From JAOUJD01 sp963726405 (lineage in GTDB: Bacteria > Pseudomonadota > Gammaproteobacteria > Burkholderiales > Burkholderiaceae_F): a stretch of 64,000 nucleotides of DNA. The position numbers and the translations under genes were made by a program. This document shows, one piece after another, positions 17,110 through 27,409 of the stretch. Every line of letters begins with the position of its first letter. The first letter of the stretch is position 1. The DNA lies in assembly GCA_963726405.1 (NCBI GenBank), contig CAVSCF010000012.1, positions 62,001 to 126,000 of the forward strand, read 5' to 3'. Under the pieces are notes generated by a model, which was not told where the DNA came from, searched no databases, and saw nothing but the letters and a program-made list of their open reading frames with translations.

Positions 17110-17994
17110 ATGTCCGTCATCGCGGTAGTCAATCGGAAAGGCGGGAGCGGCAAGAGCACGCTCGCCACGCACATTGCGACCTATTGCGCGCTCCGCGGCG
17201 CCGCCGTCGCGATCGCCGACATCGACCGGCAACAATCGACGAAGACGTGGCTGCGGCAACGCAAGATCCGCGAGGGCGGCGGGGCGATGCGCATCACGGC
17301 GTGGCACGTCGACCCGCGTTCGTTCGTCCGCCCCCCCGCGGGAATCGACCATGTGGTGGTCGACACGCCGGGCGGCCTCACCGGGCTCGATCTGGCGCGG
17401 GTGGTGATGTACGCCGACGCGATCGTCGTTCCGGTCGGAAACTCCATGTTTGACCGCGAATCGGCCGCCAGTTGCCTGGCGGAGCTGCGGACGCTGCCGC
17501 GCATCTCCTCGGGCAAGTGCCGCGTGGCCGCCATCGGCATGCGGCTCGACCCGAGAACCGAGGCGGGCAGCGCGCTGATGACCTGGGCCGAGGAGCAGAA
17601 GCTGCAGATCGTCGCCGTGCTGCCGCAGTCGCACGCCTACGTCCGCTGCATCGACAAGGGGCTCACGCTGTTCGATCTCCCGCTCGACGAAATCGAGGCC
17701 GACCTCGCGCACTGGAAGCCCCTGATGCAATGGCTGCGGCCCCTGGTGCGGCCGGCCGCCAATGCGAGCGAGCCCGTTGTCCCGGCCGTCGCGGGCGCCG
17801 CCTCTCCGCGCGCCGAGTCGGCGCCGATGGTCGAGCAGCCGAAGCCGCCGGCGACGCTGCCGGCGGGAGCGGTCGTTGCGGCCGCGGCGGCGCCTGAACG
17901 CACGGGAGGCGCGTCGGCTCCGAAGCCGCAGACCTCGCGGGGCGGCCTGCTGGGTTCGCTTTCCATCCCCGGGTTCCTGCACCGGCGGTCATAG
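17110..17994 (+). CDS. orphan ParA/MinD-like ATPase, paralogue 1
   Basis: A 294-residue P-loop ATPase with the deviant Walker A of the ParA/MinD family (KGGSGKST, residues 11-18). It also has an Asp-Arg-Gln-Gln-Ser switch (ADIDRQQSTKTWL) and Walker B VVVDTPGGLTGLDLAR. After the ATPase core (about residue 215) comes a low-complexity Ala/Pro/Val linker. The protein ends in a conserved hydrophobic tail, GGLLGSLSIPGFLHRRS. There is no ParB gene nearby. It is closely related to the gene at 21965, sharing SFVRPP, VVMYADAIV, FDRESA, YVRC and GLTLFDLP. A positioning or membrane-recruited role is inference; cargo unknown. Confidence 0.85.
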   Translation: MSVIAVVNRKGGSGKSTLATHIATYCALRGAAVAIADIDRQQSTKTWLRQRKIREGGGAMRITAWHVDPRSFVRPPAGIDHVVVDTPGGLTGLDLARVVMYADAIVVPVGNSMFDRESAASCLAELRTLPRISSGKCRVAAIGMRLDPRTEAGSALMTWAEEQKLQIVAVLPQSHAYVRCIDKGLTLFDLPLDEIEADLAHWKPLMQWLRPLVRPAANASEPVVPAVAGAASPRAESAPMVEQPKPPATLPAGAVVAAAAAPERTGGASAPKPQTSRGGLLGSLSIPGFLHRRS

Positions 17995-18323
17995 TCCTTC
18001 GCAAGCGACGCTCGCCTGGCAGTTCGCCGGCGGCGACTGCATTGAGCGAAGGTGTCCTTTTCAAAGCTCCGAATTGCATTTCGCAATAAGGAATCCACGA
18101 TCCCGCACGGCAGCAGAGGGGATTCCACGTCGCCGAAAATGAGTGCGCATGGTGGAATGAAAACCTCAAGTCATTGATTTAGCTTGAAAAGAAAACGAGT
18201 CTTATAAATGTTATTTGACTTGCTGCGTCGCGCAAGCCCTCGTACGATGGTTGCCATCCGTGCAGCGAACCCGTGAAGCACGGAAGCGGTTGTGAATCGA
18301 CTTTTCGAATACATGGAGGAAGC
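17995..18323. other. aceA upstream region with AT-rich segment and inverted repeats
   Basis: No coding sequence is supported. ATTGC-N5-GCAAT lies at 18073-18087. GGAATCC (18090-18096) is mirrored by GGATTCC (18120-18126). An AT-rich segment at about 18160-18225 contains TTGAAA, TATAAA and TTGACT hexamers, but no pair has the standard spacing. It probably holds the aceA promoter and regulator sites. The aceA ribosome-binding site GGAGGA is at about 18315. Confidence 0.45.
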
Positions 18324-19646
<1,323 letters not shown>

Positions 19647-19669
19647 TCTAGAGGTTGTACTCTTCGAAG

Positions 19670-19698
19670 AAACCGCGGGCCCGCCCCGCGGTTTTTTT
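19670..19698 (+). terminator. Rho-independent terminator of aceA
   Basis: AAACCGCGG (19670-19678) pairs with CCGCGGTTT after a seven-base loop and runs into seven consecutive T residues. It is located 24 bases after the aceA stop. Confidence 0.92.
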
Positions 19699-19739
19699 AT
19701 ATTTGACGTCAAGAACGAACAACAACGAGGGCTGGGCCA

Positions 19740-21793
19740 ATGACCGCACCGTTCCCGCATCTGCTGGCGCCACTGGATCTCGGTTTCACCACCCTGCCGA
19801 ACCGGGTGCTGATGGGCAGCATGCACACCGGGCTGGAGGACGGGCGCAAGCACTTCCCGGCGATGGCCGCGTACTTCGCGGAGCGCGCGCGCGGCGGCGT
19901 GGGACTGATGGTGACCGGCGGCTTCGCTCCCAACATCGCCGGCTGGACCAAACCGCTGGCCGGAACGCTGGCGACCTCGATGGCGGCGAAGCGGCATCGC
20001 ATCGTGACCGACGCGGTGCATGCCGAGGGCGGCCGGATCGCGCTGCAGATCCTGCACACGGGCCGCTACGGTTACCACCCGTTCTGCGTGGCGCCTTCGC
20101 GGATCAAGAGCCCGATCACGCCGTTCACGCCGCGCGAGTTGTCGGCGCGCGGCATCGAGCGGCAGATCGGCGCGTTCGTGCGCTGCGCGAAGCTCGCGCG
20201 GGAAGCCGGCTACGACGGCGTCGAAGTGATGGGCAGCGAGGGCTACTTCATCAACCAGTTCCTCGTCACGCACACCAACCAGCGGACCGACAGCTGGGGC
20301 GGGCGCGTACGAGAACCGGATGCGCCTGCCGGTGGAGATCGTCGACGCGCGTGCGGGAGGCCGTCGGACGCGACTTCATCGTGATCTACCGCCTGTCGAT
20401 GCTGGATCTCATCCCGGACGGCAGCAGCTGGCCCGAGGCCGTCGCTCTCGCGAAGGCCGTCACCGACGCCGGCGCCACGATCATCAACACCGGGATCGGC
20501 TGGCACGAGGCGCGCATTCCGACCATCGCGACGAGCGTGCCGCGCGGCGCGTTCGCCTGGGTCACGAAGAAGATGCGCGAGGAACTGCGCGGTGCGGGCA
20601 TCACGATCCCGCTCGTCACCAGCAACCGCATCAACACGCCCGAAGTAGCCGAGCAGGTGCTGGCCGACGGCTGTGGCGACATGGTCAGCATGGCGCGGCC
20701 GCTGCTGGCCGATCCGCACTTCGTCGCCAAGGCGAGGGCCGGTCGACCGCAGGACATCAACACCTGCATCGCGTGCAACCAGGCTTGCCTGGACCACATC
20801 TTCAAGGACGACCTGGCGACCTGCCTCGTCAATCCCCGCGCAGCGAGGGAAACGCTGCTCGTCATCAAGCCGGTCGTGCAGCGACGTCGTTACGCCGTGG
20901 TCGGGGCCGGACCCGCCGGCCTCGCCGCCGCCACGACGCTCGCCGAGCGCGGCCACGAAGTCCACCTCTTCGAAGGGGCGGCGCAGATCGGCGGGCAGTT
21001 CAACATGGCCTGCCGCATCCCGGGCAAGGAGGAATTCACCGAGACGCTGCGTTACTTCACGGGGCGTATCGAGGCCACCGGCGTGAAGCTGCACCTGGGA
21101 ACGCGCGTCACCGCCGATCGACTCGTCGGGGAGAAGTTCGACGGCGTGCTGCTCGCCACCGGGGTCCTCGCGCGCGATCCGAAGATCCCGGGCCAGGACG
21201 GTTCGAATGTGCTGAGCTACATCGACGTGTTGCTGCACGGCAAGCCGGTCGGCGCGCGGGTCGCGATCGTCGGCGCGGGCGGCATCGGCTTCGACGTGGC
21301 GGAGTTTCTCGTCACACCACCGGGGCACTCGCCGACGCTCGACCTGAAGGAGTGGCTGGCGGAGTGGGGCGTGGCCGACCCCGGGGCAGTGCGGGGTGGC
21401 GTCGTGCGTGCGCGGCCGTCGCCGCCGGCGCGCAAGGTGACGCTGCTGCAGCGCAAGGCAGGCAAGCTCGGCAAGGGTTTGGGCAAGACCACCGGCTGGA
21501 TCCACCGCGCCGCGTTGCTGATGAAGAACGTCGAGATGATCGGCGGCGTCAACTACGAGCGGATCACGCCGGAGGGGCTGTTCGTGACGTACGGCGAGGA
21601 ACGGCGCGACGGCCAGCTCATCGAATGCGACACGGTGGTCCTGTGCGCCGGGCAGGTGCCGTTGCGCGAGTTGCAGGCGCCGCTGGAAGCCGCCGGCGTG
21701 CCGGTGCATCTGATCGGCGGGGCGCACGAAGCCGGCGAACTCGACGCCAAGCGGGCAATCGACCAGGGGACGCGTCTGGCCGCACAACTCTGA
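19740..21793 (+). CDS. 2,4-dienoyl-CoA reductase-like NADH:flavin oxidoreductase (two frameshifts)
   Basis: FadH/old-yellow-enzyme family flavoprotein. The order is an N-terminal TIM barrel, the 4Fe-4S motif C-x2-C-x3-C-x11-C (CIACNQAC...C), then an FAD/NAD(P) domain with VVGAGPAGLAAA and VGAGGIGFDVA. The total length corresponds to about 684 codons, like E. coli FadH. The frame changes twice, between 20298 and 20305 (before AYENRMRLPVEIV) and between 20344 and 20348 (before RVREAVGRDF). Each shift behaves as one extra base. With both corrected the protein is complete, so indel errors are plausible; otherwise it is a pseudogene. The likely role is reduction of unsaturated acyl-CoAs during beta-oxidation. 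Confidence 0.85.
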
Positions 21794-21846
21794 TCGCCGG
21801 CTCCGTGGCTGGCGTTCGTTAGTTAGGGCCGATTTCGCCCGCTTCT

Positions 21847-21877
21847 CGTCCGTGTGAAACCGGACGGCTCTGTTTCA
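21847..21877. promoter_or_regulatory. overlapping inverted repeats upstream of the second ParA-like gene
   Basis: CGTCCG-N8-CGGACG (21847-21866) overlaps TGAAAC-N11-GTTTCA (21855-21877). Both are perfect palindromic pairs about 90 bases before the ATG. They could be an operator; no regulator can be assigned. Confidence 0.35.
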
Positions 21878-21964
21878 ATCGCGAGACTTGCGCTCCACTC
21901 GAGCGCTCACTCGGTGCGGAGCAGGCCGCGGTCGCGAGCCGCTCCCCGGTTGAAAGGGCCTGGC

Positions 21965-22819
21965 ATGCCGGTCTTGGCGGTGGTCAATCGGAAAGGCGGG
22001 AGCGGCAAGAGCACGCTGGCCGCTCATCTCGCCGCTTACGCAGCCAACCAGGGCGCCTCGGTGACGGTGGTCGACGTCGACCGCCAGCAGTCGATGCGCG
22101 CCTGGCTGCGCGAACGCAATGCGCGCCCGGCGGATCAGCGCCCGGCCATCGTGAGCGGCGCCGTCGATTCGAAATCCTTCGTCCGTCCCCCCGTCGGGAG
22201 CGACGTCGTCATCGTGGACACGCCGGGAGGATTGACCGGCCTGGAACTGGCACGCGTCGTGATGTACGCCGATGCGATCGTGATGCCGGTGTGCAATTCG
22301 CTGTTCGACCGCGAATCGGCCTCCGACTGCCTCGTCGAACTGCGGCAGCTGCCGCGCGTGGCCTCCGGGCGCTGCCGCCTGGCGGCGATCGGGATGCGCG
22401 TGGAGACCGGCAGCGAGGGGCACGTGGTCCTGCAACGCTGGGCGGCGGACCGCCGCCTGCCATTCATCGCGGCGCTGCGCGAGTCCGCGACCTACGTCCG
22501 CTGTGCCGAGCAGGGGCTGACCCTGTTCGACCTGCCACCCGCCGTCGTTCGTCCCGACATGATGGAGTGGCAGCCGATCCTGGAATGGCTACAGGTGGCT
22601 CTGCAGCCACCCGCTCCGGCCGTCGCGCCCGCCGACCATGACCGCCGCGTGCCGCTCAGGGGTGCTCCCGCACCCGTTCTTCGCCGTCCTGCGCTGGTCA
22701 CTCGCGCCGTTGTGGACTCGCATGCGGCGCGTGCGCCATCGACGCCGCCCGCGGCTTCACGGATGGGCCGCCTGCTGGGCGGGCTGCCGATTCCCCGCTT
22801 CCTGCTGCGCTCCGTCTGA
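21965..22819 (+). CDS. orphan ParA/MinD-like ATPase, paralogue 2
   Basis: A 284-residue ParA/MinD-family ATPase, paralogous to the gene at 17110. It shares KGGSGKST, VDVDRQQSMRAWLRER, SFVRPP, VDTPGGLTGLELARVVMYADAIV, FDRESA, YVRC and GLTLFDLP. A Pro/Ala/Arg-rich linker after about residue 215 diverges fully from its paralogue. The C-terminal tail MGRLLGGLPIPRFLLRSV is conserved. A GTG 37 codons upstream is in frame, but the ATG aligns with paralogue 1. A 35-base block over the Walker A (21983-22017) is identical to 17128-17162. No ParB partner is present. Confidence 0.85.
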   Translation: MPVLAVVNRKGGSGKSTLAAHLAAYAANQGASVTVVDVDRQQSMRAWLRERNARPADQRPAIVSGAVDSKSFVRPPVGSDVVIVDTPGGLTGLELARVVMYADAIVMPVCNSLFDRESASDCLVELRQLPRVASGRCRLAAIGMRVETGSEGHVVLQRWAADRRLPFIAALRESATYVRCAEQGLTLFDLPPAVVRPDMMEWQPILEWLQVALQPPAPAVAPADHDRRVPLRGAPAPVLRRPALVTRAVVDSHAARAPSTPPAASRMGRLLGGLPIPRFLLRSV

Positions 22820-22828
22820 CCGCCCGCA

Positions 22829-23791
22829 TCACCGGGTCCTGCCGATTCGCTTCGGTTCCTTCGGCGGTGCCGGCACGGGTCCGTTGAGAATGCGCGTCAT
22901 CTTCGGCTGCGCGAACTCCTGGCGCACGAAGTCCACGAACAGGCGCACCCGCAAGGGCAGGTGCTTGCGGGCGGGGAACAGGCAGTAGACGCTGGTCGGT
23001 GGCGCCTCGTAGTCGTCGAGCACGGTCACCAGGCGGCCTGAGGCAAGGTCCTCGCCGACTTCCCACAACGACCGCCACGCCAGGCCCATGCCGGCCAGCG
23101 TCCAGTCGTGCAGGACCGCGCCGTCGTTGCATGCCAGCGGGCCCGCAACACGCTCGACCACCAGTGCGCCGTTGACGACGAAGCTCCACCCTCGTTGCGG
23201 TGCCGTCCCTTCGCCGAAGGTCAGGCAGCGATGCTGCGCGAGGTCGGCCGGGCGCATCGGCGAGCCGTGCTGCTTCAGGTAATCGGTCTGGGCCACCACG
23301 ACCCGACGGCTCTCGCCGATCTTCACGCGCACCAGCTGGCTGTCGGCCTGCTCGCCAAAGCGGATCGCGCAATCGAAGGCTTCGGCGACGAGGTCGGCGA
23401 TGCGATCCGAAAGTTCCAGCGACACCGCCAGCTTCGGATGCTCGGCGACGAAGCGGGGTACCAGCGGGGCGATGTGGGCGCGGCCGAAGCCCGCCGGGGC
23501 GGTGATGCGCAGATGGCCCGTGGCCTGCTTGCCGCGCGCGGAGACCGCACTCTCGGCGTCCTCCAGTTCCCGCAGGATGCGCTGGCAGTCCTCGAGGAAG
23601 GCGATGCCTTCGGGTGTCAGCGTCAGGCGTCGGGTCGTGCGCTGGATCAGCTTGACACCCAGCCGGGCTTCGAGCGAGTCGAGCCGGCGGCCGATCATTG
23701 CGGGTGCGAGCCCTTCGTGCCGGGCCGCCGCGCTCAGGCTGCCGCGCTGCGCGACGTTGACGAAGGTGGTGATTTCCTTGAACGGGTCCAT
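22829..23791 (-). CDS. LysR-family transcriptional regulator
   Basis: A 320-residue LysR regulator. The N-terminal winged helix-turn-helix (FVNVAQRGSLSAAARHEGLA, then RRLDSLEARLGVKLIQRTTR) precedes a substrate-binding domain. The ATG at 23791 (MDPFKE) gives the normal LysR start; an ATG 25 codons upstream would intrude into the divergent promoter region. It is divergent from the dehalogenase/malate-synthase unit, so it probably regulates that unit and itself. The effector is unknown. Confidence 0.9.
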   Translation of the reverse strand: MDPFKEITTFVNVAQRGSLSAAARHEGLAPAMIGRRLDSLEARLGVKLIQRTTRRLTLTPEGIAFLEDCQRILRELEDAESAVSARGKQATGHLRITAPAGFGRAHIAPLVPRFVAEHPKLAVSLELSDRIADLVAEAFDCAIRFGEQADSQLVRVKIGESRRVVVAQTDYLKQHGSPMRPADLAQHRCLTFGEGTAPQRGWSFVVNGALVVERVAGPLACNDGAVLHDWTLAGMGLAWRSLWEVGEDLASGRLVTVLDDYEAPPTSVYCLFPARKHLPLRVRLFVDFVRQEFAQPKMTRILNGPVPAPPKEPKRIGRTR

Positions 23792-23899
23792 CGCGAACGG
23801 AATGATTCGTGCGGCTCGGTAAAAGATCCTGTGCTGTGGACTGCTGATTCCGTACTGTTCGCTCAAATATACTCGTCGGTCTCAGGGAGATGACGCAGC

Positions 23900-24580
23900 A
23901 TGCGGATACGCGCGGCACTGTTCGATGTGTACGGCACCCTGCTCGACGTGTACTCGGTCACGCGCTGCGCGGAGGGGCTCTTCCCGGGCCACGGCACCCG
24001 CCTCGCGGTGGTCTGGCGCGACAAGCAGATCGAGTATTCGCGCCTGCGCACGATGTCCGGCCGCTACGTGCCGTTCTCGCAGGTCACGCGCGAGGCACTC
24101 GAGTTCGCGCTCGACGTGCTGAAGCTTTCGCACACGGAAGCGCAGCGCAACGCGCTGCTCGACGAGTACAGGCGCCTGGCGCCATTCCTCGATGTTGCCC
24201 GCGAGCTTGAAGCGCTGCGCAAGGGTGGAGTCGAGCTCGGCGTGCTTTCGAACGGCGATCCCGAGATGCTCGAGGCGAGCCTGGTCGGCGCGGGCCTGCA
24301 CCGCTATCTCGATCTCGTGTTGTCCGCCGACCAGGTCCGGGCCTTCAAGACCGACGCGACCGTCTATGCCCTCGGACCGCGCGCCCTGAAAAGGCCGGCG
24401 CGCGAGATCCTCTTCGTTTCGAGCAACGGCTGGGACGCTTGCGGCGCGACCTGGTACGGCTACACCACGTGCTGGATCAACCGCGCGGGCCTCCCCATGG
24501 AGCGCCTTGGGGTCCAGCCCAACCGCATCGGCACCGACCTGACCACGGTGACGGACTTTCTTCTCAAGGAATACGCATGA
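23900..24580 (+). CDS. haloacid dehalogenase, type II (L-2-haloacid dehalogenase-like)
   Basis: HAD-superfamily hydrolase of 226 residues. It has the full set of L-2-haloacid dehalogenase motifs: nucleophile Asp9 in FDVYGTL, WRDKQIEYSRLR, LSNGDPEML, KTDATVYAL and SSNGWDACGATWYGY. The family hydrolyses short 2-haloacids such as haloacetates to hydroxyacids, in the latter case glycolate. It is followed closely by malate synthase, which uses glyoxylate, so a route haloacetate to glycolate to glyoxylate to malate is possible. It is divergent from a LysR gene. Natural activity cannot be proven from sequence. Confidence 0.88.
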   Translation: MRIRAALFDVYGTLLDVYSVTRCAEGLFPGHGTRLAVVWRDKQIEYSRLRTMSGRYVPFSQVTREALEFALDVLKLSHTEAQRNALLDEYRRLAPFLDVARELEALRKGGVELGVLSNGDPEMLEASLVGAGLHRYLDLVLSADQVRAFKTDATVYALGPRALKRPAREILFVSSNGWDACGATWYGYTTCWINRAGLPMERLGVQPNRIGTDLTTVTDFLLKEYA

Positions 24581-24600
24581 CACACCACGGAGGAGCCCAC

Positions 24601-26184
24601 ATGAACCTTCCGCAAGGCGTCCAGATCACGGCGCCGATGAAGCCCGAGTACGAGCGCATCCTCACCGCGGATGCGCTCGGCCTGGTCGCGAAGCTGCATC
24701 GCACGTTCGAGTCCCGCCGGCAGGAGCTGCTCGCGGCGCGCGTCGAGCGCGCGAAACGGCTGGACGCCGGCGAGCGACCCGACTTTCTGCCGCAGACGCG
24801 CAGCGTGCGCGAGGGCGACTGGACGATCGCGCCGATTCCGGCCGACCTGCAGCGCCGGCGTGTCGAGATCACCGGCCCCGTCGAGCGGAAGATGATCATC
24901 AACGCGCTGAACTCGGGTGCGGACGCGTACATGACCGACTTCGAGGACAGCAACGCGCCGAACTGGGACAACCAGATCACCGGCCAGCTGAACCTGATCG
25001 AAGCGATCCGCCGCACGATCTTGCTGGAGCAGGGCGGCAAGACATACCGGCTCAATGACAAGGTGGCGACGCTCGTGGTGCGCCCGCGCGGCTGGCACCT
25101 GGACGAGAAGCATGTCCTGATCGACGGCAAGCGCGTGTCCGGGGGCCTGTTCGACTTCGGCCTGTACATGTTCCACAACGCCAAGGAGCTTCTCGCGCGC
25201 GGCAGCGGCCCGTACTTCTATCTGCCGAAGATGGAGTCGCACCTGGAGGCGCGCCTTTGGAACGACGCGTTCGTGATGACGCAGAAGGAACTCGGCCTTC
25301 CGCAAGGCACCGTCAAGGCGACGGTGCTGATCGAGACCATCCTCGCCGCCTTCGAGATGGATGAGATCCTGTACGAACTGCGCGAGCACTCGGCGGGTCT
25401 CAACGCCGGCCGCTGGGACTACATCTTCTCGTGCATCAAGAAGTTCAAGGTCGATCGCAACTTCTGCCTGGCCGACCGCGCGAAGGTGACGATGACCGCG
25501 CCCTTCATGCGCGCCTATGCGCTGCTGCTGCTCAAGACGTGCCACAGGCGCAACGCGCCGGCGATCGGCGGCATGAGCGCACTGATCCCGATCAAGAACG
25601 ACCCGGTCAAGAACGAGCAGGCGCTCGGCGGCGTCCGCTCCGACAAGGCGCGCGACGCGACCGACGGCTACGACGGCGGCTGGGTCGCGCACCCGGGCCT
25701 CGTGCCGATCGCGATGGAGGAGTTCGTCAAGGTCCTCGGCGAGCGCAGGAACCAGATCGACAAGAAGCGCGACGACGTGAACGTGAGCGGCGCGGACCTG
25801 CTCAGGTTCCAGCCCGAGACTCCGATCACCGAGGCCGGCCTGCGCATGAACATCAACGTCGGCATCCACTATCTCGGGTCGTGGCTGGCCGGCAACGGCT
25901 GCGTGCCGATCCATAACCTGATGGAAGACGCCGCGACCGCCGAGATCAGCCGCTCCCAGGTGTGGCAGTGGATCCGCTCGCCGAAGGGCGTGCTCGAGGA
26001 TGGCCGCAAGGTCACGGCCGAGATGGTGCGCACGCTGATCCCCGAGGAACTGGCGAAGGTGAAGGCGGACGTCGGGCCCAACTCGCCGACCTACGACCGC
26101 GCCGCGCAGATCTTCGAGAAGATGAGCACGCAGGAATCCTTCGCGGAGTTCCTGACGCTGCCGCTGTACGAAGAGATCGCCTAG
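24601..26184 (+). CDS. aceB: malate synthase A
   Basis: Second enzyme of the glyoxylate shunt: glyoxylate plus acetyl-CoA to malate. At 527 residues it matches the A-type enzyme (E. coli AceB is 533). Recognisable motifs include DFEDSNAPNWDN, RPRGWHLDEKH, LPKMESHLEARLW, GLNAGRWDYIFS and DGYDGGWVAHPGL. The ATG at 24601 has GGAGGAG ten bases upstream; another ATG overlapping the previous stop (24577) is in frame but lacks a good site. It forms a unit with the dehalogenase gene, and a long palindrome follows. Confidence 0.97.
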   Translation: MNLPQGVQITAPMKPEYERILTADALGLVAKLHRTFESRRQELLAARVERAKRLDAGERPDFLPQTRSVREGDWTIAPIPADLQRRRVEITGPVERKMIINALNSGADAYMTDFEDSNAPNWDNQITGQLNLIEAIRRTILLEQGGKTYRLNDKVATLVVRPRGWHLDEKHVLIDGKRVSGGLFDFGLYMFHNAKELLARGSGPYFYLPKMESHLEARLWNDAFVMTQKELGLPQGTVKATVLIETILAAFEMDEILYELREHSAGLNAGRWDYIFSCIKKFKVDRNFCLADRAKVTMTAPFMRAYALLLLKTCHRRNAPAIGGMSALIPIKNDPVKNEQALGGVRSDKARDATDGYDGGWVAHPGLVPIAMEEFVKVLGERRNQIDKKRDDVNVSGADLLRFQPETPITEAGLRMNINVGIHYLGSWLAGNGCVPIHNLMEDAATAEISRSQVWQWIRSPKGVLEDGRKVTAEMVRTLIPEELAKVKADVGPNSPTYDRAAQIFEKMSTQESFAEFLTLPLYEEIA

Positions 26185-26200
26185 CGCCTCGCGCAGGAAC

Positions 26201-26230
26201 GAAGAACGGCGCCAGCTGGCGCCGTTCTTC
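26201..26230. terminator. 30-base perfect palindrome between convergent genes
   Basis: GAAGAACGGCGCCAG is followed directly by its reverse complement. It lies 16 bases after the malate synthase stop and overlaps the 3' end of the DUF1810 gene. It is probably a bidirectional transcription terminator, although no long T tract is present on either side. Confidence 0.55.
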
Positions 26231-26669
26231 ACCTTGCGGCGCCGGCCTCGCGAAGGCTTGTGACCGTGAGCGGATCCGGTTGGCCGCCGTAGTACTTCTC
26301 GAGCGCCCGCCGGAACAGCGGCTCGGCAGGTGCGACCCACGCGAAGAGCGTCATCGACGAGCGGAACTTGAGATCGTCTGGAGACCCGAAGATCGCAGCG
26401 GCGTTCCTTCCCTCGACGGCGAGCAGGAGTTCGACGCATTCCCGCAGACGCGGACCGAGTACCGCGTGACCGAGGTAGGCGAGCGCCTCGGCGGCGGACG
26501 CGATGCCGTAGTACCGGGCCGTGGCGCTGCGGCCCAGCCCGCGCAACTGCGGGAAGACGAACCACATCCAGTGCGTCGCCTTCCGTCCGGCGCGCAGTTC
26601 CTGGCGAACGGTCTCGTAGATCGCGTCCTGGGCCTCGACGAAACGCTCCAGATCGGACTCCGAATCCAT
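26229..26669 (-). CDS. DUF1810 domain protein
   Basis: A 146-residue soluble protein of the DUF1810 family. Typical motifs are RFVEAQDAIYETVRQELRAG, HWMWFVFPQLRGLG, YYGI and LFAWV. The biochemical function of the family is not established. The ATG at 26669 is chosen because all conserved sequence lies after it; upstream reading frame is a shadow of other genes. It is convergent with malate synthase and divergent from the small Cys-rich gene. Confidence 0.9.
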   Translation of the reverse strand: MDSESDLERFVEAQDAIYETVRQELRAGRKATHWMWFVFPQLRGLGRSATARYYGIASAAEALAYLGHAVLGPRLRECVELLLAVEGRNAAAIFGSPDDLKFRSSMTLFAWVAPAEPLFRRALEKYYGGQPDPLTVTSLREAGAAR

Positions 26670-26727
26670 CGGTTGTGCTCCCACGGTGCGCTCGCAGCGT
26701 ATCCTGCTCCGCTTTGGGAGGGGAACC

Positions 26728-26886
26728 ATGACCGTATGCCCGATCGCGATCGTTGCCGGATGCGCCAAGTGCCCGGCGTTCAAGATCTGCCCGCTGAAGG
26801 GCGTTATCGGCGACCAGGGGAAGGAAGAACCTTCAAAGGGAAAGGCCGCGCCTGGCTCGCACAAGCGGGCTAAGAAGGCGGGCTGA
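26728..26886 (+). CDS. small cysteine-rich protein
   Basis: A 52-residue protein starting at an ATG with a strong GGGAGGGG site. Four cysteines in the first 21 residues (Cys4, Cys12, Cys15, Cys21; VAGCAKCPAFKICPLKGVIGD) suggest metal or Fe-S binding. The C-terminus is Lys/Gly/Pro-rich and probably disordered. I recall similar short CPIAIV-type proteins in other proteobacteria but no function. Its end overlaps by 17 bases the convergent acetyltransferase. Confidence 0.72.
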   Translation: MTVCPIAIVAGCAKCPAFKICPLKGVIGDQGKEEPSKGKAAPGSHKRAKKAG

Positions 26887-27409
26887 TCCGATACAGCACG
26901 TGACGCCGCAGCGGATGGCCGGCGGGCACGCGTGGATGATCGAAGTCTCCTGCGGGGTCGCGCCGCATGCCGAGGCGCTCCATCACCGCGCGTGAGCGGG
27001 TATTGCCGGGCGCGGTGAAGGCGACGATCTCGTCGGCGTTCAGTGCGCCGAAGCCGTAGTCGAGCGCAAGGCGCGCAGCTTCGGTCGCGTAGCCGCGTCC
27101 CCAGTGCCGCGGGAGCATGCGCCACCCGATCTCGACCGCCGGCATGAAGGGCGCGTCGAAGGTCGGGATGTTCAGTCCGGTGAACCCCGCGCAGTGACCA
27201 TCGATCTCGAGGCACCAGAAGCCCCAGCCCTTTTCCGCGATCACGGCGCGCAGGCGGTCGACCACGGCATCTGACTCCTCCCGCGTCAGCGTCGACGGAA
27301 AGAACTGCATGGCGACAGGGTCGCCGTTGAGTTCGGCGAAGCAGACGCAGTCGCGGTCTTCCCACTGCCTCAGCAGCACACGGGGCCCTTGCAACACAAC
27401 CGGCTTCAC
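26870..27409 (-). CDS. GNAT-family N-acetyltransferase (RimJ/RimL type)
   Basis: A 179-residue acetyl-CoA-dependent acetyltransferase. The acetyl-CoA binding motif is WGRGYATEAARLALDYGF, and the C-terminal part NTRSRAVMERLGMRR is typical of the RimJ/RimL group. The substrate (protein N-terminus or small amine) is unknown. Its start overlaps the stop of nupC by four bases, so it is co-transcribed with the transporter. Confidence 0.88.
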   Translation of the reverse strand: MKPVVLQGPRVLLRQWEDRDCVCFAELNGDPVAMQFFPSTLTREESDAVVDRLRAVIAEKGWGFWCLEIDGHCAGFTGLNIPTFDAPFMPAVEIGWRMLPRHWGRGYATEAARLALDYGFGALNADEIVAFTAPGNTRSRAVMERLGMRRDPAGDFDHPRVPAGHPLRRHVLYRISPPS

